A DNA stretch of 37,084 bases. Source: Gammaproteobacteria bacterium (lineage in GTDB: Bacteria > Pseudomonadota > Gammaproteobacteria > Pseudomonadales > Azotimanducaceae). The notes under the pieces are model-generated. The model was not told the DNA's origin. It did no database searches and saw only the letters and a program-made list of their open reading frames with translations. The translations under genes and the position numbers were made by a program. The stretch spans positions 1 to 37,084 of the forward strand of contig JASJXV010000016.1 of NCBI GenBank assembly GCA_030123805.1, written 5' to 3'. Shown piece after piece: positions 17,811 through 27,141 of the stretch (positions are counted from its first letter, which is position 1; each line of letters opens with the position of its first letter).

Positions 17811-18422
17811 ATGAATTCCTGTCAGTTGTATTTAGCTTCTTCATCTCCCCGCCGTGCCAAATTGCTTGAGCAGCTCGGTGTTTGTTATCGGATTGTAAAA
17901 CCTGAGATCATGGAGGAGATTGGTGATGGCGAGTTACCTGCAGAGATGGTACTGAGGTTGGCAATTGAGAAAGCCAGGAAAGGCGCAGAAATGGTGGAAG
18001 AACCGCTTCCGGTATTGGCAGCGGATACAATAGTTCTTGTTGGCAATACGATTATGGGCAAACCGGGCGACCGGAACCAGGCAAAAAAAATGCTGTCCAG
18101 GTTGTCCGGTAAGACTCATCGTGTGTTGACAGCGGTTGCCATCTGTCAGGAAGATCGCATTGAACAAGCCATTAGTGAAACTTTAGTGCGATTCAGGCAC
18201 CTAACTGAAGAGGAACAGATCAGTTATTGCAATACAGATGAACCTTTGGACAAAGCAGGTGGATACGCTATTCAGGGTCTGGGAGCAGTTTTCATAGAGT
18301 CGATCAGAGGCAGCTACTCGGGAGTAGTCGGACTCCCTTTGCTGGAAACATCAAGGTTGTTATCCTTATTTGATATCAATTGCCTGGGGAACAGGAATAA
18401 TGGACTCGTGCGGGACAATTAA
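17811..18422 (+). CDS. maf: Maf-family nucleoside triphosphate pyrophosphatase (dTTP/UTP type, YhdE)
   Basis: The enzyme cleaves dTTP/UTP and modified pyrimidine nucleotides to monophosphates, a house-cleaning role. Starting at ATG 17811 (MNSCQLYLASSSPRRAKLL) it has 203 residues. Family motifs are LASSSPRR (substrate loop), AADTIV, GKPGDRNQAKKML, and the DKAGGYAIQG and GSYSGVVGLPL segments that separate the YhdE type from YceF. The frame is open 64 codons further upstream, but those codons translate the 80-bp tandem repeat and are not part of Maf. The ribosome site is weak, so coupling or altered translation since the repeat arrived is possible. The gene lies 22 bp before rng. Confidence 0.93.
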   Translation: MNSCQLYLASSSPRRAKLLEQLGVCYRIVKPEIMEEIGDGELPAEMVLRLAIEKARKGAEMVEEPLPVLAADTIVLVGNTIMGKPGDRNQAKKMLSRLSGKTHRVLTAVAICQEDRIEQAISETLVRFRHLTEEEQISYCNTDEPLDKAGGYAIQGLGAVFIESIRGSYSGVVGLPLLETSRLLSLFDINCLGNRNNGLVRDN

Positions 18423-18444
18423 TTGAAGGGGGACGCCTGTCCGG

Positions 18445-19911
18445 ATGGATGAGGAAATTTTAATAAACGTAGCGCAACGCGAGACCAGAGTGGCTGTAAT
18501 TGAGCAGGGCTTGTTGCAGCAGATATTTGTGGAGCGCAGCGATTCTCGCGGAATTGTCGGTAATATCTACAAGGGCAAGGTATTGAGAATATTACCCGGA
18601 CTGCAATCTGCTTTTGTTGACTTCGGCCACAGTAAAGCAGGATTCATTCATGTTACCGATCTTATAGATATGCGAGCGACGTCGGAAGATGATCTTCCTG
18701 AACTGCCAAGAATCGAATCGCTGTTGAGAGAAAACCAGGAAATTCTTGTTCAGGCCACTAAAGAACCTATCGGAACCAAAGGTGCTCGGATGACCACGAG
18801 TCTTTCACTCGCGTCACGATATCTGGTTTACCTTCCAGGTTCCACGCATATAGGTATCTCACAAAAAATTGAAGATGAGAAAACGCGGGACGAACTGCGT
18901 CATATGCTTGAATCAATTCCGGAAGCAGGACAGAGAGATGGGTTTATTGCTCGTACTGCCGCAGAGATGGTCCAGCCGCATGAGGTATTGCGGGAAGCTG
19001 AGCTGCTGCGAAAATTCTGGACCTCGATAAATCAAAAAAGCAAGAATCTGAATGCACCGGCAATCCTTTATGAAGATTTACCCTTACATCTCAAGGTGTT
19101 GAGAGATCTTATCAGTCAGAACACGCAAGAGATTGTTGTCGACTCCCGGGCGATCTATGAGAAATTGAGCCATTTCATTCGTGACTTTATACCGCAGAAG
19201 GCTGAGTGCCTGAAATTGCGAGAAGAACAAGCCCCATTGTTTGATAGTTACAATATTGAGGATCAGATTCAAAATGCGCTCGAGACCAAAGTGCCGCTGA
19301 AATCGGGTGGCTATCTGGTGATCGAACAGACGGAGGCCATGGCCACAATAGATGTAAATTCAGGTGGCTTCATCGGTCGCAAAGATCTGGAAGAAACCAT
19401 ATACCGGATCAATCTGGAAGCAGCATCAGCTATTCCCAGGCAACTCCGACTCCGCAACATGGGTGGCATCATCATTCTGGACTTTATCGACATGTTCAAT
19501 GAAGACAACAAGCGTCAGGTGCTCCGAATATTGGGAAAAGGACTCCAACAGGACCGGGTCAAGTGTCGAATTACTGAAATCTCTGAATTGGGATTGGTAG
19601 AGATGACAAGAAAGAGGGCGTATGAAACACTGGCAAATCGCCTCTGTGAGCTCTGTCCCAGTTGCGGTGGCAAGGGAATCATTAGGACGGCAGAGACCAT
19701 ATGTTATGAAATATTCAGGGAGATTCAAAGAAAATACAGGGATTTTGATCGACACGATTGCTTGATTATGGCTGCACAACCAGTAATCGACAGACTGCTG
19801 GATGAAGATGCTGCTGCTGTTAACGAATTGAGTAAGGCAATGGATGTCGATATTCGATTTCAGGTTGAAATTACTTATTCTCAAGAGCAATTTGATGTTG
19901 TACTCATTTAA
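18445..19911 (+). CDS. rng: Ribonuclease G
   Basis: This 488-residue endoribonuclease of the RNase E/G family matures the 5' end of 16S rRNA and degrades some mRNAs. An S1 domain (about 35-125) precedes the 5'-sensor and catalytic domains. The magnesium ligands Asp303 (TIDVNSGG) and Asp346 (ILDFIDM) occupy the same positions as in E. coli RNase E, as do the zinc-link cysteines 404 and 407 (CPSC). No C-terminal scaffold extension is present, which marks it as RNase G. The ATG is preceded by a run of G at 18427-18431, slightly distant. It belongs to the mreBCD-maf-rng operon. Confidence 0.97.
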   Translation: MDEEILINVAQRETRVAVIEQGLLQQIFVERSDSRGIVGNIYKGKVLRILPGLQSAFVDFGHSKAGFIHVTDLIDMRATSEDDLPELPRIESLLRENQEILVQATKEPIGTKGARMTTSLSLASRYLVYLPGSTHIGISQKIEDEKTRDELRHMLESIPEAGQRDGFIARTAAEMVQPHEVLREAELLRKFWTSINQKSKNLNAPAILYEDLPLHLKVLRDLISQNTQEIVVDSRAIYEKLSHFIRDFIPQKAECLKLREEQAPLFDSYNIEDQIQNALETKVPLKSGGYLVIEQTEAMATIDVNSGGFIGRKDLEETIYRINLEAASAIPRQLRLRNMGGIIILDFIDMFNEDNKRQVLRILGKGLQQDRVKCRITEISELGLVEMTRKRAYETLANRLCELCPSCGGKGIIRTAETICYEIFREIQRKYRDFDRHDCLIMAAQPVIDRLLDEDAAAVNELSKAMDVDIRFQVEITYSQEQFDVVLI

Positions 19912-19974
19912 ATTCATTCGGTGTCACGCAAATAGTCCAGGGCCAGTCCGGCAGGCCTACACACCTTCTTGCGT

Positions 19975-22900
19975 ATGAGATTCCGGTACCTGCTTCGGGT
20001 TATTAGAGGTCTGCTGGGATGGACCGCATTCATTTTACTGGTACTGGCTGCCATGTATGCCAGTTTGGGCCGCATAGTAGTTACCAATCTGGGCACCTAC
20101 AAAACCGAAATCACTGCAAGAATCAATTCCAGGCTTCAGATTAATATCACCATGGGTAATCTTACAGGTGTCTGGAATGGCATTAATCCTGGTATAGATA
20201 TCTCAAATCTCAGCATCGGTGGGAGTGAATCAGGACCAGGCACAAGTGTCGGTAATCTTAAGATCGAAATTGATTCCATCGCCAGTTTGATGAACGGGAA
20301 TTGGGTTATCGCACTCATGGAGGTGTCTGATCTGAATAGCGAAATAGAGTTCCTGACGGACGGAAAACTGCAAGTGGCAGGATTGCCATTGAGGGATCAG
20401 AGCGGCGATCCAACGGCTCTGGTTGACTTGTTGGTGCATACAGAACACCTGAGCATTTCTGGCATTCAACTGAAAATAAAGACTGACCATGGTCAATACT
20501 CATTATTTCAGAAAGCAGATTACCCTCTGGAGCTGATTACCTATGAGGAGCTAAAGACACTGTCATTACGTTTGGATTATGAACGCCTTGATGACGTTGG
20601 CGAATATTCAAATCGGGGAAGTATTGAAATTATTGGTGAATATTCCGGAGACCCAAGAGAATTTGATGAGTTGTACGCACGTGCATGGCTGCACATCACC
20701 CCGATTTCAATTCAGGAATTTCTGCCAAAATCAGATTACAAGGGATTTAGTCTGGACAAATTCTTGCTGGAAGGTGATTTCTGGCTGGAGTTCGATCACG
20801 GCAGATTCGATATATCGGTTGAATTTAATGCGCCTGTTTTGACCGTTAAATCCGGGCCAGGTCAATTAGCGGCATTTGAGGACATGACCGGAACGATCAG
20901 AGTCACCGGCACCGGGAGCGATGACTGGCGAGCTTACCTGAATGGTCTGAAATTCAAACTCGGCGGCAGGCAATGGACTCCGGGCAATATTGCAGCAGTA
21001 ACGTACAAGACTGTAAACAATAGTAATCTTCTGATTCACTGTGGTGCATTGAATGTGGGGCGTCTTGCTGATTTTGGCATCGAGTTTGGCCAGGACCTGA
21101 TCCCCGAGAGAATCATGATGATGTTGCAGGCTATGCAGCCGGAAGGAGTACTCGAAGATATTTATCTGTATTTTCGACCGGATAGCAAAAAGCCTGATTT
21201 CAGATTAGTCAGTCAGCTTAAATCCGGCAAGGTAAGTGCGTATCTTGGTGCCCCTGCTATTACAAATCTGGACTCTGTTATTTCGATAAATCCCCAGGAA
21301 GCCTGGATAGATATTCACAACAGTGCATTTGATATCGGTTTCGAATCCATATCGGATGAAGTATGGAGCTTAGATTCAGCGAGCGGGCGTCTGTATATCG
21401 ACTATAAGCAGGATTTTCTTCGCGTGGGAAGCAACCTGCTCAAAATACGAAAAAATGACATGGTCGTTAGCGGAAAATTCCACCTGAATTTGACTAGCAA
21501 CCGTCGATTGCAAAACTGGGGTTTAATGCTTGGTATTGAGAATGGTGATATTTCGCAAAAATCCCTCTATTTACCCAACACCCTGTCAAAAGAAGTGACA
21601 GAGTGGCTTGACGAAGCATTGGTGTCTGGTCATTTGAAAGATGGGGGGCTATTGTTCCACGGCTCATTATCCAAAGATGCTGAGGCTGTTGAAAAGCTAC
21701 ATGAGTTCTATTTCAATGTCGAAGATACAACCCTGAAGTATCATGAGGATTGGCCACAACTACAGAGTATTAGCGGTTTGGTGAATGTAGGAAATTGGGG
21801 TGTTTCCGCAAATCAGGTTATTGCAAAACTTTATAACAGTGACCTCAGAGTTGATGTAATCATGCCATACGATGCTGATGGACAAACATCATATGTGTAC
21901 GTGAACGGTAAACTTGAAGGTGCTGCAGCAGACGGAATGAAGTTCATCAACACGACCCCTGTGGCCGATATGATTAACCATGTCTCTGAGGATTGGACAA
22001 CAGAAGGGGATATTGCCGTAGATCTGAAATTGAGTATTCCGATAAATTATTCACTCGATGATTCAGGAAAACCAAGGTACAACTTTGACGGCGAGATTGA
22101 TACTCAGATGGAGGGCGTTGATCTCTACCTGCCTGCATATGATCTGGATATTTTTGACATATCATCGCGAATTAACTATACCGTTAGTAAAGGTCTCAAT
22201 TCTGAACGGTTTTTTGCTCGATTACTGGGCTATCCTGTCCAGGGGAATATATCTACTTTTTATCAGAGCGAATCTGATCGCAGCGAGGGGTATGTACTAA
22301 TCGATTTCAAGGGTAAAACCAGTATTGAGGAGCTGAGGGATTGGTCGGAGCTAACAATTCTGCATCTCGCTGCAGGAGAATTTGATTATTCGGCATCTTT
22401 AACTACTCCATTTGGGAACCAGGCTCCAGCCAGTATCTTGCGCGCGGATACCGATCTTCGCGGTATAGAAATTCAAATCCCTGCACCGCTTGGTAAACTA
22501 CCCGAAGAACAGGTTTCCTTTACGTACCAGAGCGTTTTTGACGACGATGAAATGAAGGTGAAGATTGATTATGCGGATGATTTTAATGCAGTACTGGGAA
22601 TCAGAAATTCAGTAATTGTACGAGGCTCATTAGTTTTTGGTCCAGAGAGAGCAAAGTTACCTGAGACAGATGGCGTGAAGGTGAGCGGTGTTCTGGCGAA
22701 TTTGAATCTGGATGAATGGTTACGCACGCATGATAGATTCACTCAAGAATTTGAAAAGGCAACACAGACATCATTTGACCAGGAGTTGGAGTCGGTAGTA
22801 CGACTTATAAATTTGGATGTGGGAATACTGGAAGTAGAAGATATATCTCTTAAAGTAGTAGAGCTAGCTATTCGACGAACCGAACAAGCCTGGAACGTTA

Positions 22901-23955
22901 ATCTGAGTAATCAGATTTTGGGTGGTAGGGTCACGATCTATGATGACGAAAGCAAACCGATTGATGTAGAGATTGATTACCTGCGAATGACTTCCGAGAC
23001 TGGAGGATCTGATTTAGAAGATCCCCTGGCGGGGCTCTCGGCCCGTGACCTGATGCCGATGCAAGTCCGGATTAATGAGTTCATGTTTAATGATGAGAAT
23101 TATGGTAGCTGGAATTTCAAGCTTGAGCCTGGAAATAACGAAATCAAGATCTCCGACCTGTACGCTTCCGTGAAGGGATTGGAGGTTGGAAATGAGGAAC
23201 AAGGAGGCGGATTCATCGAGTGGCTGTTTGACGGCATACACCAAACGACTACATTTAGTGGCGTTGTGTGGGCTAAGGATATTGCGGTTGCGGCTAAAGA
23301 GTGGGGATATGCACCGAGTATCGAAGGTGACAGCTTCGTATTCGATACAAAAATTAGCTGGTATGGATCTCCTGTAATGATTGCAAAAGAATCTGTTAGA
23401 GGAGCGGTAAAGGTCAAGTCGAAGCGCGGGCGATTTGTGCAGGCGACAGGTGGCGGGGCTATCAAAGTTCTGGGCATATTTGATTTTGCTGCCCTGGGGC
23501 GACGCTTCAGATTTGATTTTTCGGATGTGCTTTCGGACGGCTACGAGTTTAACGAAATAGAAGGTGAATGGTGGGTAGAAGACGGCAAGATGCGTATCAT
23601 TGATCCTATCACAGTGGCAGGCTCAGGCAGCACATTTAAGGTTGGTGGTGTTATCGATATTGTGTCGGGTGACCTGGATGGAGACATGATAGTAACACTT
23701 CCAGTAAGTCGCAATTTACCCTGGTATTCTGCGATTGTCGTCAGTCCAATGGTTGGCGCAACGGTATATTTGGCACAGAAAGTCTTCCAGGATCAGATCA
23801 ATCAGTTGAGTAGCGCAAAATACAAGGTTACGGGCACTATAGAAGAACCCACTATAGAGTTCGTAAATATTTTTGATGACTCTGTTCGAAAGGAGGAGAA
23901 ACCGAAACAGGCATCTATCAATAAAGCGCCAGAACCTGTGCGAGAATTACCTTGA
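19975..23955 (+). CDS. yhdP: YhdP family AsmA-like protein
   Basis: This is a 1326-residue envelope protein with one N-terminal membrane segment (about 11-34, after a basic MRFRYLLRVIRG) and a very long periplasmic region. AsmA-like parts are visible near the end: a region with RGAVKVKSKRGRFVQATGGG, then the DUF3971/AsmA_2 tail FDFAALGRRFRFDFSDVL and GDLDGDMIVTLPVSRNLPW. In E. coli YhdP acts with TamB and YdbH in moving phospholipid to the outer membrane, probably through a hydrophobic groove. TTG 19969 is an alternative start. The order rng-yhdP-nitrilase is conserved in Pseudomonas. The stop overlaps the start of the next gene. Confidence 0.93.
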   Translation: MRFRYLLRVIRGLLGWTAFILLVLAAMYASLGRIVVTNLGTYKTEITARINSRLQINITMGNLTGVWNGINPGIDISNLSIGGSESGPGTSVGNLKIEIDSIASLMNGNWVIALMEVSDLNSEIEFLTDGKLQVAGLPLRDQSGDPTALVDLLVHTEHLSISGIQLKIKTDHGQYSLFQKADYPLELITYEELKTLSLRLDYERLDDVGEYSNRGSIEIIGEYSGDPREFDELYARAWLHITPISIQEFLPKSDYKGFSLDKFLLEGDFWLEFDHGRFDISVEFNAPVLTVKSGPGQLAAFEDMTGTIRVTGTGSDDWRAYLNGLKFKLGGRQWTPGNIAAVTYKTVNNSNLLIHCGALNVGRLADFGIEFGQDLIPERIMMMLQAMQPEGVLEDIYLYFRPDSKKPDFRLVSQLKSGKVSAYLGAPAITNLDSVISINPQEAWIDIHNSAFDIGFESISDEVWSLDSASGRLYIDYKQDFLRVGSNLLKIRKNDMVVSGKFHLNLTSNRRLQNWGLMLGIENGDISQKSLYLPNTLSKEVTEWLDEALVSGHLKDGGLLFHGSLSKDAEAVEKLHEFYFNVEDTTLKYHEDWPQLQSISGLVNVGNWGVSANQVIAKLYNSDLRVDVIMPYDADGQTSYVYVNGKLEGAAADGMKFINTTPVADMINHVSEDWTTEGDIAVDLKLSIPINYSLDDSGKPRYNFDGEIDTQMEGVDLYLPAYDLDIFDISSRINYTVSKGLNSERFFARLLGYPVQGNISTFYQSESDRSEGYVLIDFKGKTSIEELRDWSELTILHLAAGEFDYSASLTTPFGNQAPASILRADTDLRGIEIQIPAPLGKLPEEQVSFTYQSVFDDDEMKVKIDYADDFNAVLGIRNSVIVRGSLVFGPERAKLPETDGVKVSGVLANLNLDEWLRTHDRFTQEFEKATQTSFDQELESVVRLINLDVGILEVEDISLKVVELAIRRTEQAWNVNLSNQILGGRVTIYDDESKPIDVEIDYLRMTSETGGSDLEDPLAGLSARDLMPMQVRINEFMFNDENYGSWNFKLEPGNNEIKISDLYASVKGLEVGNEEQGGGFIEWLFDGIHQTTTFSGVVWAKDIAVAAKEWGYAPSIEGDSFVFDTKISWYGSPVMIAKESVRGAVKVKSKRGRFVQATGGGAIKVLGIFDFAALGRRFRFDFSDVLSDGYEFNEIEGEWWVEDGKMRIIDPITVAGSGSTFKVGGVIDIVSGDLDGDMIVTLPVSRNLPWYSAIVVSPMVGATVYLAQKVFQDQINQLSSAKYKVTGTIEEPTIEFVNIFDDSVRKEEKPKQASINKAPEPVRELP

Positions 23956-24800
23956 ATCGAATAGCTACAATTCAGCTAACCAGCAGTCAGCATGTACCTG
24001 AAAACCTTTCTCTGGTAGCAGAGTTAATCACAACGGCAGCAGAAGAGGGCGCAAAAATGGTTTTTTTGCCCGAGAATTTTGCTGCATTGGCGAACCCGGA
24101 TGTTTTTCAGATAGCTCTGCGAGAGTCATCTGCTGAGGGGCCGATCAGGAGTTTTCTTGCTGCACAGGCACGCACCAACGAGGTCTGGATAGTGGCAGGG
24201 ACCGTGCCTGTCTCAACCCGTCCAGACGGATTTTCAGTACCGGATGAGCGTGTTAGAGCTGCTTCTCTGGTTTATGATCAATCAGGTATCGAGGTTGCCC
24301 GGTACGACAAAATTCATATGTTTGATGTAAATGTCAATGACAATCAAAAGCACTATATGGAATCGCAGGATTTCGAAGCGGGTACAGAGTTGGTAGTGAT
24401 TGATACACCTGTTGGGCGACTGGGTTTGTCTGTTTGCTACGATATAAGATTTCCAGAGATGTATCGTGCGTTGCTTCACAAGGGTGCGCAAATAATCAGC
24501 GTTCCGTCTGCATTTACAAGGATTACCGGGGAAGCACATTGGCAGATTCTGACGAGATCCCGCGCAATTGAAAATGCCTGCTATATAGTTGCTGCCTGCC
24601 AGTACGGAAACCACGATTCTGGTCGCCAGACCTGGGGAGAGTCAATAGTCGTTGATCCCTGGGGGAGAATACTAAATATCCAGTCAGATGGTAGCGGTGT
24701 AGGTTTTGCGGAAATTGATCTTACGCTGCTCAAATCGATTCGAAGCGACATGCCTTTGGTTGCACAATGCCGCTTTGATGTTGTAGCAGAGTTTCCCTGA
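23952..24800 (+). CDS. Carbon-nitrogen hydrolase, probable deaminated glutathione amidase
   Basis: The 282-residue nitrilase-superfamily enzyme has the full Glu-Lys-Cys triad: Glu41 (FLPEN), Lys120 (YDKIHMFDV) and Cys162 (SVCYDIRFPE). The KIHMFDV and CYDIRFPEMYRAL segments fit the Nit1/YbeM group, which repairs deaminated glutathione; this precise substrate is inferred. Translation starts at TTG, overlapping the yhdP stop as TTGA. No ATG lies near, and the TTG gives the family N-terminus MNRIATIQLTSS, so the overlap is probably real coupling. Last gene of the plus-strand run; a hairpin follows at once. Confidence 0.9.
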   Translation: MNRIATIQLTSSQHVPENLSLVAELITTAAEEGAKMVFLPENFAALANPDVFQIALRESSAEGPIRSFLAAQARTNEVWIVAGTVPVSTRPDGFSVPDERVRAASLVYDQSGIEVARYDKIHMFDVNVNDNQKHYMESQDFEAGTELVVIDTPVGRLGLSVCYDIRFPEMYRALLHKGAQIISVPSAFTRITGEAHWQILTRSRAIENACYIVAACQYGNHDSGRQTWGESIVVDPWGRILNIQSDGSGVGFAEIDLTLLKSIRSDMPLVAQCRFDVVAEFP

Positions 24801-24820
24801 TAGAGGCATTTGCGCCTCTA
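24801..24820. terminator. Bidirectional terminator-like hairpin
   Basis: TAGAGGC-ATTTGC-GCCTCTA is a perfect 7-bp stem with a 6-nt loop, directly after the amidase stop and 16 bp before the darP stop on the other strand. Position between convergent genes supports termination in both directions, although no long T-run follows. Confidence 0.7.
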
Positions 24821-24836
24821 ATGGTTTGCGGATGGA

Positions 24837-25337
24837 TTATTCAACAAGTTCACGCAGATACTTGAAAAGCTTTCTGGCGTGCATGCTGTTACCTGACTGG
24901 GACACAGATTCATTTATTGCGTGGCGAACCAGGTGTCTCAGGTGTTGGCGATCTGCATGGGGGTATTCAAGGAAAATTTCCTGCATCACCTGGTTGTCAT
25001 TTGCTATTAATCCGGCTCGCCACCTCTCCATTTTGTGAAAGTGTCGCGCACTCTGCCCGGATTGGTTGTCAAACTGATCGAGTAACCGGGTAACTTCATC
25101 GCGATCGGTGTTACGCATCAATTTGCCAATAAACTGAAGTTGACGCTTCTTTGCCGAGTTTTGCTTTATCTTTTTAGCGACTAGAACGGCTTCTTTCAGG
25201 GTTTGATCGGATAAATTTTCCAGGTGCTCGTGAGTCAGGTCCAACAATCTCTCACCCAATTTCTGCAGTTCGGTCATCTCCCTCTTGAGTCGGGATTTGC
25301 TTTTTAACTGGTTGGTATCGCTCTTATTGGTGGACAT
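24837..25337 (-). CDS. darP: Ribosome biogenesis factor DarP (YjgA)
   Basis: This is a 166-residue, highly charged, helical protein of the DUF615 family. In E. coli it associates with late 50S precursors and supports assembly of the peptidyl-transferase region. Family stretches are SKSRLKREMTELQKLGERL (about 13-31), KKRQLQFIGKLMR (about 64-76) and HFHKMERWRAGLI. Its start is 15 bp after the mgtE stop, so the two are probably cotranscribed. In Pseudomonas it normally sits between tldD and pmbA; neither is here. Confidence 0.93.
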   Translation of the reverse strand: MSTNKSDTNQLKSKSRLKREMTELQKLGERLLDLTHEHLENLSDQTLKEAVLVAKKIKQNSAKKRQLQFIGKLMRNTDRDEVTRLLDQFDNQSGQSARHFHKMERWRAGLIANDNQVMQEIFLEYPHADRQHLRHLVRHAINESVSQSGNSMHARKLFKYLRELVE

Positions 25338-25352
25338 GGAGTCTATTGACTG

Positions 25353-26711
25353 TCAGGAGTAGTAGATCGTTGCTAATCCGAGAAAGGACATAAAGCCCAC
25401 AACATCTGTAATGGTGGTGAGAACCACCGTTCCAGCGATTGCGGGATCAATGCCATATGATTTGAGAATCATTGGCAAACTGACTCCGGCAACTGCAGCC
25501 GTAATCAAATTAATTACCATCGCCATGGCGATGATAAAACCCAGTGTCAGATCCTGAAACACCATTGACGTTACAATAGCAACAACTGCAGCCCAGAATA
25601 GGCCATTCAACGCACCAACGGCAAGTTCACGATTAAAGAACCAGCTTGAATTAGCTTCACCAATTTGACCCAATGCCATGCTTCTTATAACAAGGGTCAG
25701 TGTCTGACTCCCTGCCACACCACCCATACTGGCAACAATAGGCATTAGCACGGCCAAGGCGACAACCTTTACTATGGTTTCTTCAAATATATTAATTACC
25801 GCCGAGGCAATAAAAGCTGTGATCAAATTAGCGCCAAGCCAAAATGCTCTACGTCGGGCAGTTTTGAATATGGGTGCGAATGTGTCGTCATCCTCGTCAA
25901 GGCCCGCCATTCCCAGTAAAGAATGATCAGCGCTTTCTCTGATAACGTCGACCACATCATCGATGGTTATTCGTCCCAGCAACTTGCCACTGGCGTCAAT
26001 AACGGGAGCAGAGACAAGATCATAGCGTTCAAACAGATTGGCTACCTCCTGATCGGACAGATCTGCTGGAATCGGATCAATCTCGGTACTCATTATCTCT
26101 CTGACGGTCATAGATGGATCAGACACGAGCAGCTTTGTTATAGGCAACAATCCAACGTATTCATCAAGACGATTAACCACAAAGATATTGTCAGTCATAT
26201 CTGGTAATTCAGTGTGCCTTCTTAAATACCGGAAAACTACGTCCAGGGTAAACCGGGGTCTTACGCTTATCGTATCGGTATTCATCAAACCGGCTGCAGT
26301 GTCTTCCGGATAAGACAGTAGATTTTCCACCCGTGCACGATTCTGTGCGTCCATTGCATTGATTACCTGCTGGGTGACGGTATCGGGTAATTGCTGCAGA
26401 ATGTCAGTCAGATCATCTGAATCGATGTTTTCCAGAACACTTAGTAACGCCTCAGTATTCTTGGTGACAAGTAAATCTGTTAGAACATCTTCATTAAGGT
26501 GCTGTAATACATGGCTCTGGTGCTCTGCATCGAAAAGATTCCAGAGTATATTTCGCACTTTAGGGGGGGAGGACTCCAACAGGTGAGCTGAAGCTGGCGC
26601 ATTAAGACCATTGAGCATACTGCGCATCTGGTTGTAGGTGCCACTTTCCAGCGCCTTATTCAGTTCCAGAAGCCGTGCTTGTGTTTGTGAGCTTTCGTTT
26701 CCCGTTTGCAT
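25353..26711 (-). CDS. mgtE: Magnesium transporter MgtE
   Basis: The 452-residue protein has the MgtE layout: a helical N domain (about 20-135), a pair of CBS domains (about 140-262, with MSTEIDPIPADLS and GRITIDDVVDVI), a linking plug helix and five membrane segments (about 285-450). The pore motif region reads MPIVASMGGVAGSQT (323-337); a valine replaces the asparagine often found in GGNAG. The CBS and N domains close the pore when cytoplasmic Mg2+ is high in studied members. It is followed by darP at 15 bp and preceded by npr at 107 bp. Confidence 0.95.
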   Translation of the reverse strand: MQTGNESSQTQARLLELNKALESGTYNQMRSMLNGLNAPASAHLLESSPPKVRNILWNLFDAEHQSHVLQHLNEDVLTDLLVTKNTEALLSVLENIDSDDLTDILQQLPDTVTQQVINAMDAQNRARVENLLSYPEDTAAGLMNTDTISVRPRFTLDVVFRYLRRHTELPDMTDNIFVVNRLDEYVGLLPITKLLVSDPSMTVREIMSTEIDPIPADLSDQEVANLFERYDLVSAPVIDASGKLLGRITIDDVVDVIRESADHSLLGMAGLDEDDDTFAPIFKTARRRAFWLGANLITAFIASAVINIFEETIVKVVALAVLMPIVASMGGVAGSQTLTLVIRSMALGQIGEANSSWFFNRELAVGALNGLFWAAVVAIVTSMVFQDLTLGFIIAMAMVINLITAAVAGVSLPMILKSYGIDPAIAGTVVLTTITDVVGFMSFLGLATIYYS

Positions 26712-26818
26712 CAGTTTACTCGTTCAAGGCATCATTCCAGGATGAGATTATAACCTATGCGGAGCGCTTCTGAATCGGCAACGCGGTGAGTCTGCCAGAT
26801 GTATTGCATTGGCCGCGG

Positions 26819-27088
26819 TTATTCTGCCTCATCGAAACGATTGCGTATTAGTGAGACCAGTGCGTTCATTGCTTCATCTTCATCGTCGCCGTCGATTGTA
26901 AGTTCCAGCCTGGTATTGCATGGTGCGGCTAGTATGAGTAGTGACATTATGCTTTTCCCGTTGGCTTGCGATGATCCCTGGGAAATAGTGATATTTGCCG
27001 AAAATGCCCGGGCAGTCTCTACTAATTTGGATGCAGCCCTGGCATGTAAGCCCAACTTATTGATGATGGTTACTGTTCGTTGAATCAT
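26819..27088 (-). CDS. ptsO: Phosphocarrier protein NPr (nitrogen PTS HPr)
   Basis: This is an HPr-fold phosphocarrier of the nitrogen PTS that passes phosphate from EI-Ntr to EIIA-Ntr. His15 lies in KLGLHARAA and the regulatory-serine region reads NGKSIMSLLILAA. From ATG 27088 it has 89 residues, as expected; the frame also offers ATG 27103 and TTG 27136, but these add residues not seen in relatives. It follows rapZ by about 53 bp in the rpoN-hpf-ptsN-rapZ-npr order known from E. coli. Confidence 0.94.
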   Translation of the reverse strand: MIQRTVTIINKLGLHARAASKLVETARAFSANITISQGSSQANGKSIMSLLILAAPCNTRLELTIDGDDEDEAMNALVSLIRNRFDEAE

Positions 27089-27141
27089 AGTAATTGCATG
27101 CATCCATATAATGGGCTGTATTGGCGTATGGCACAAATTAA

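Noticed and set aside
19426-19917. 163-codon minus-strand frame over the end of rng
   Set aside because: Antisense to the conserved zinc-link and catalytic part of RNase G; composition looks like a reverse-strand shadow.
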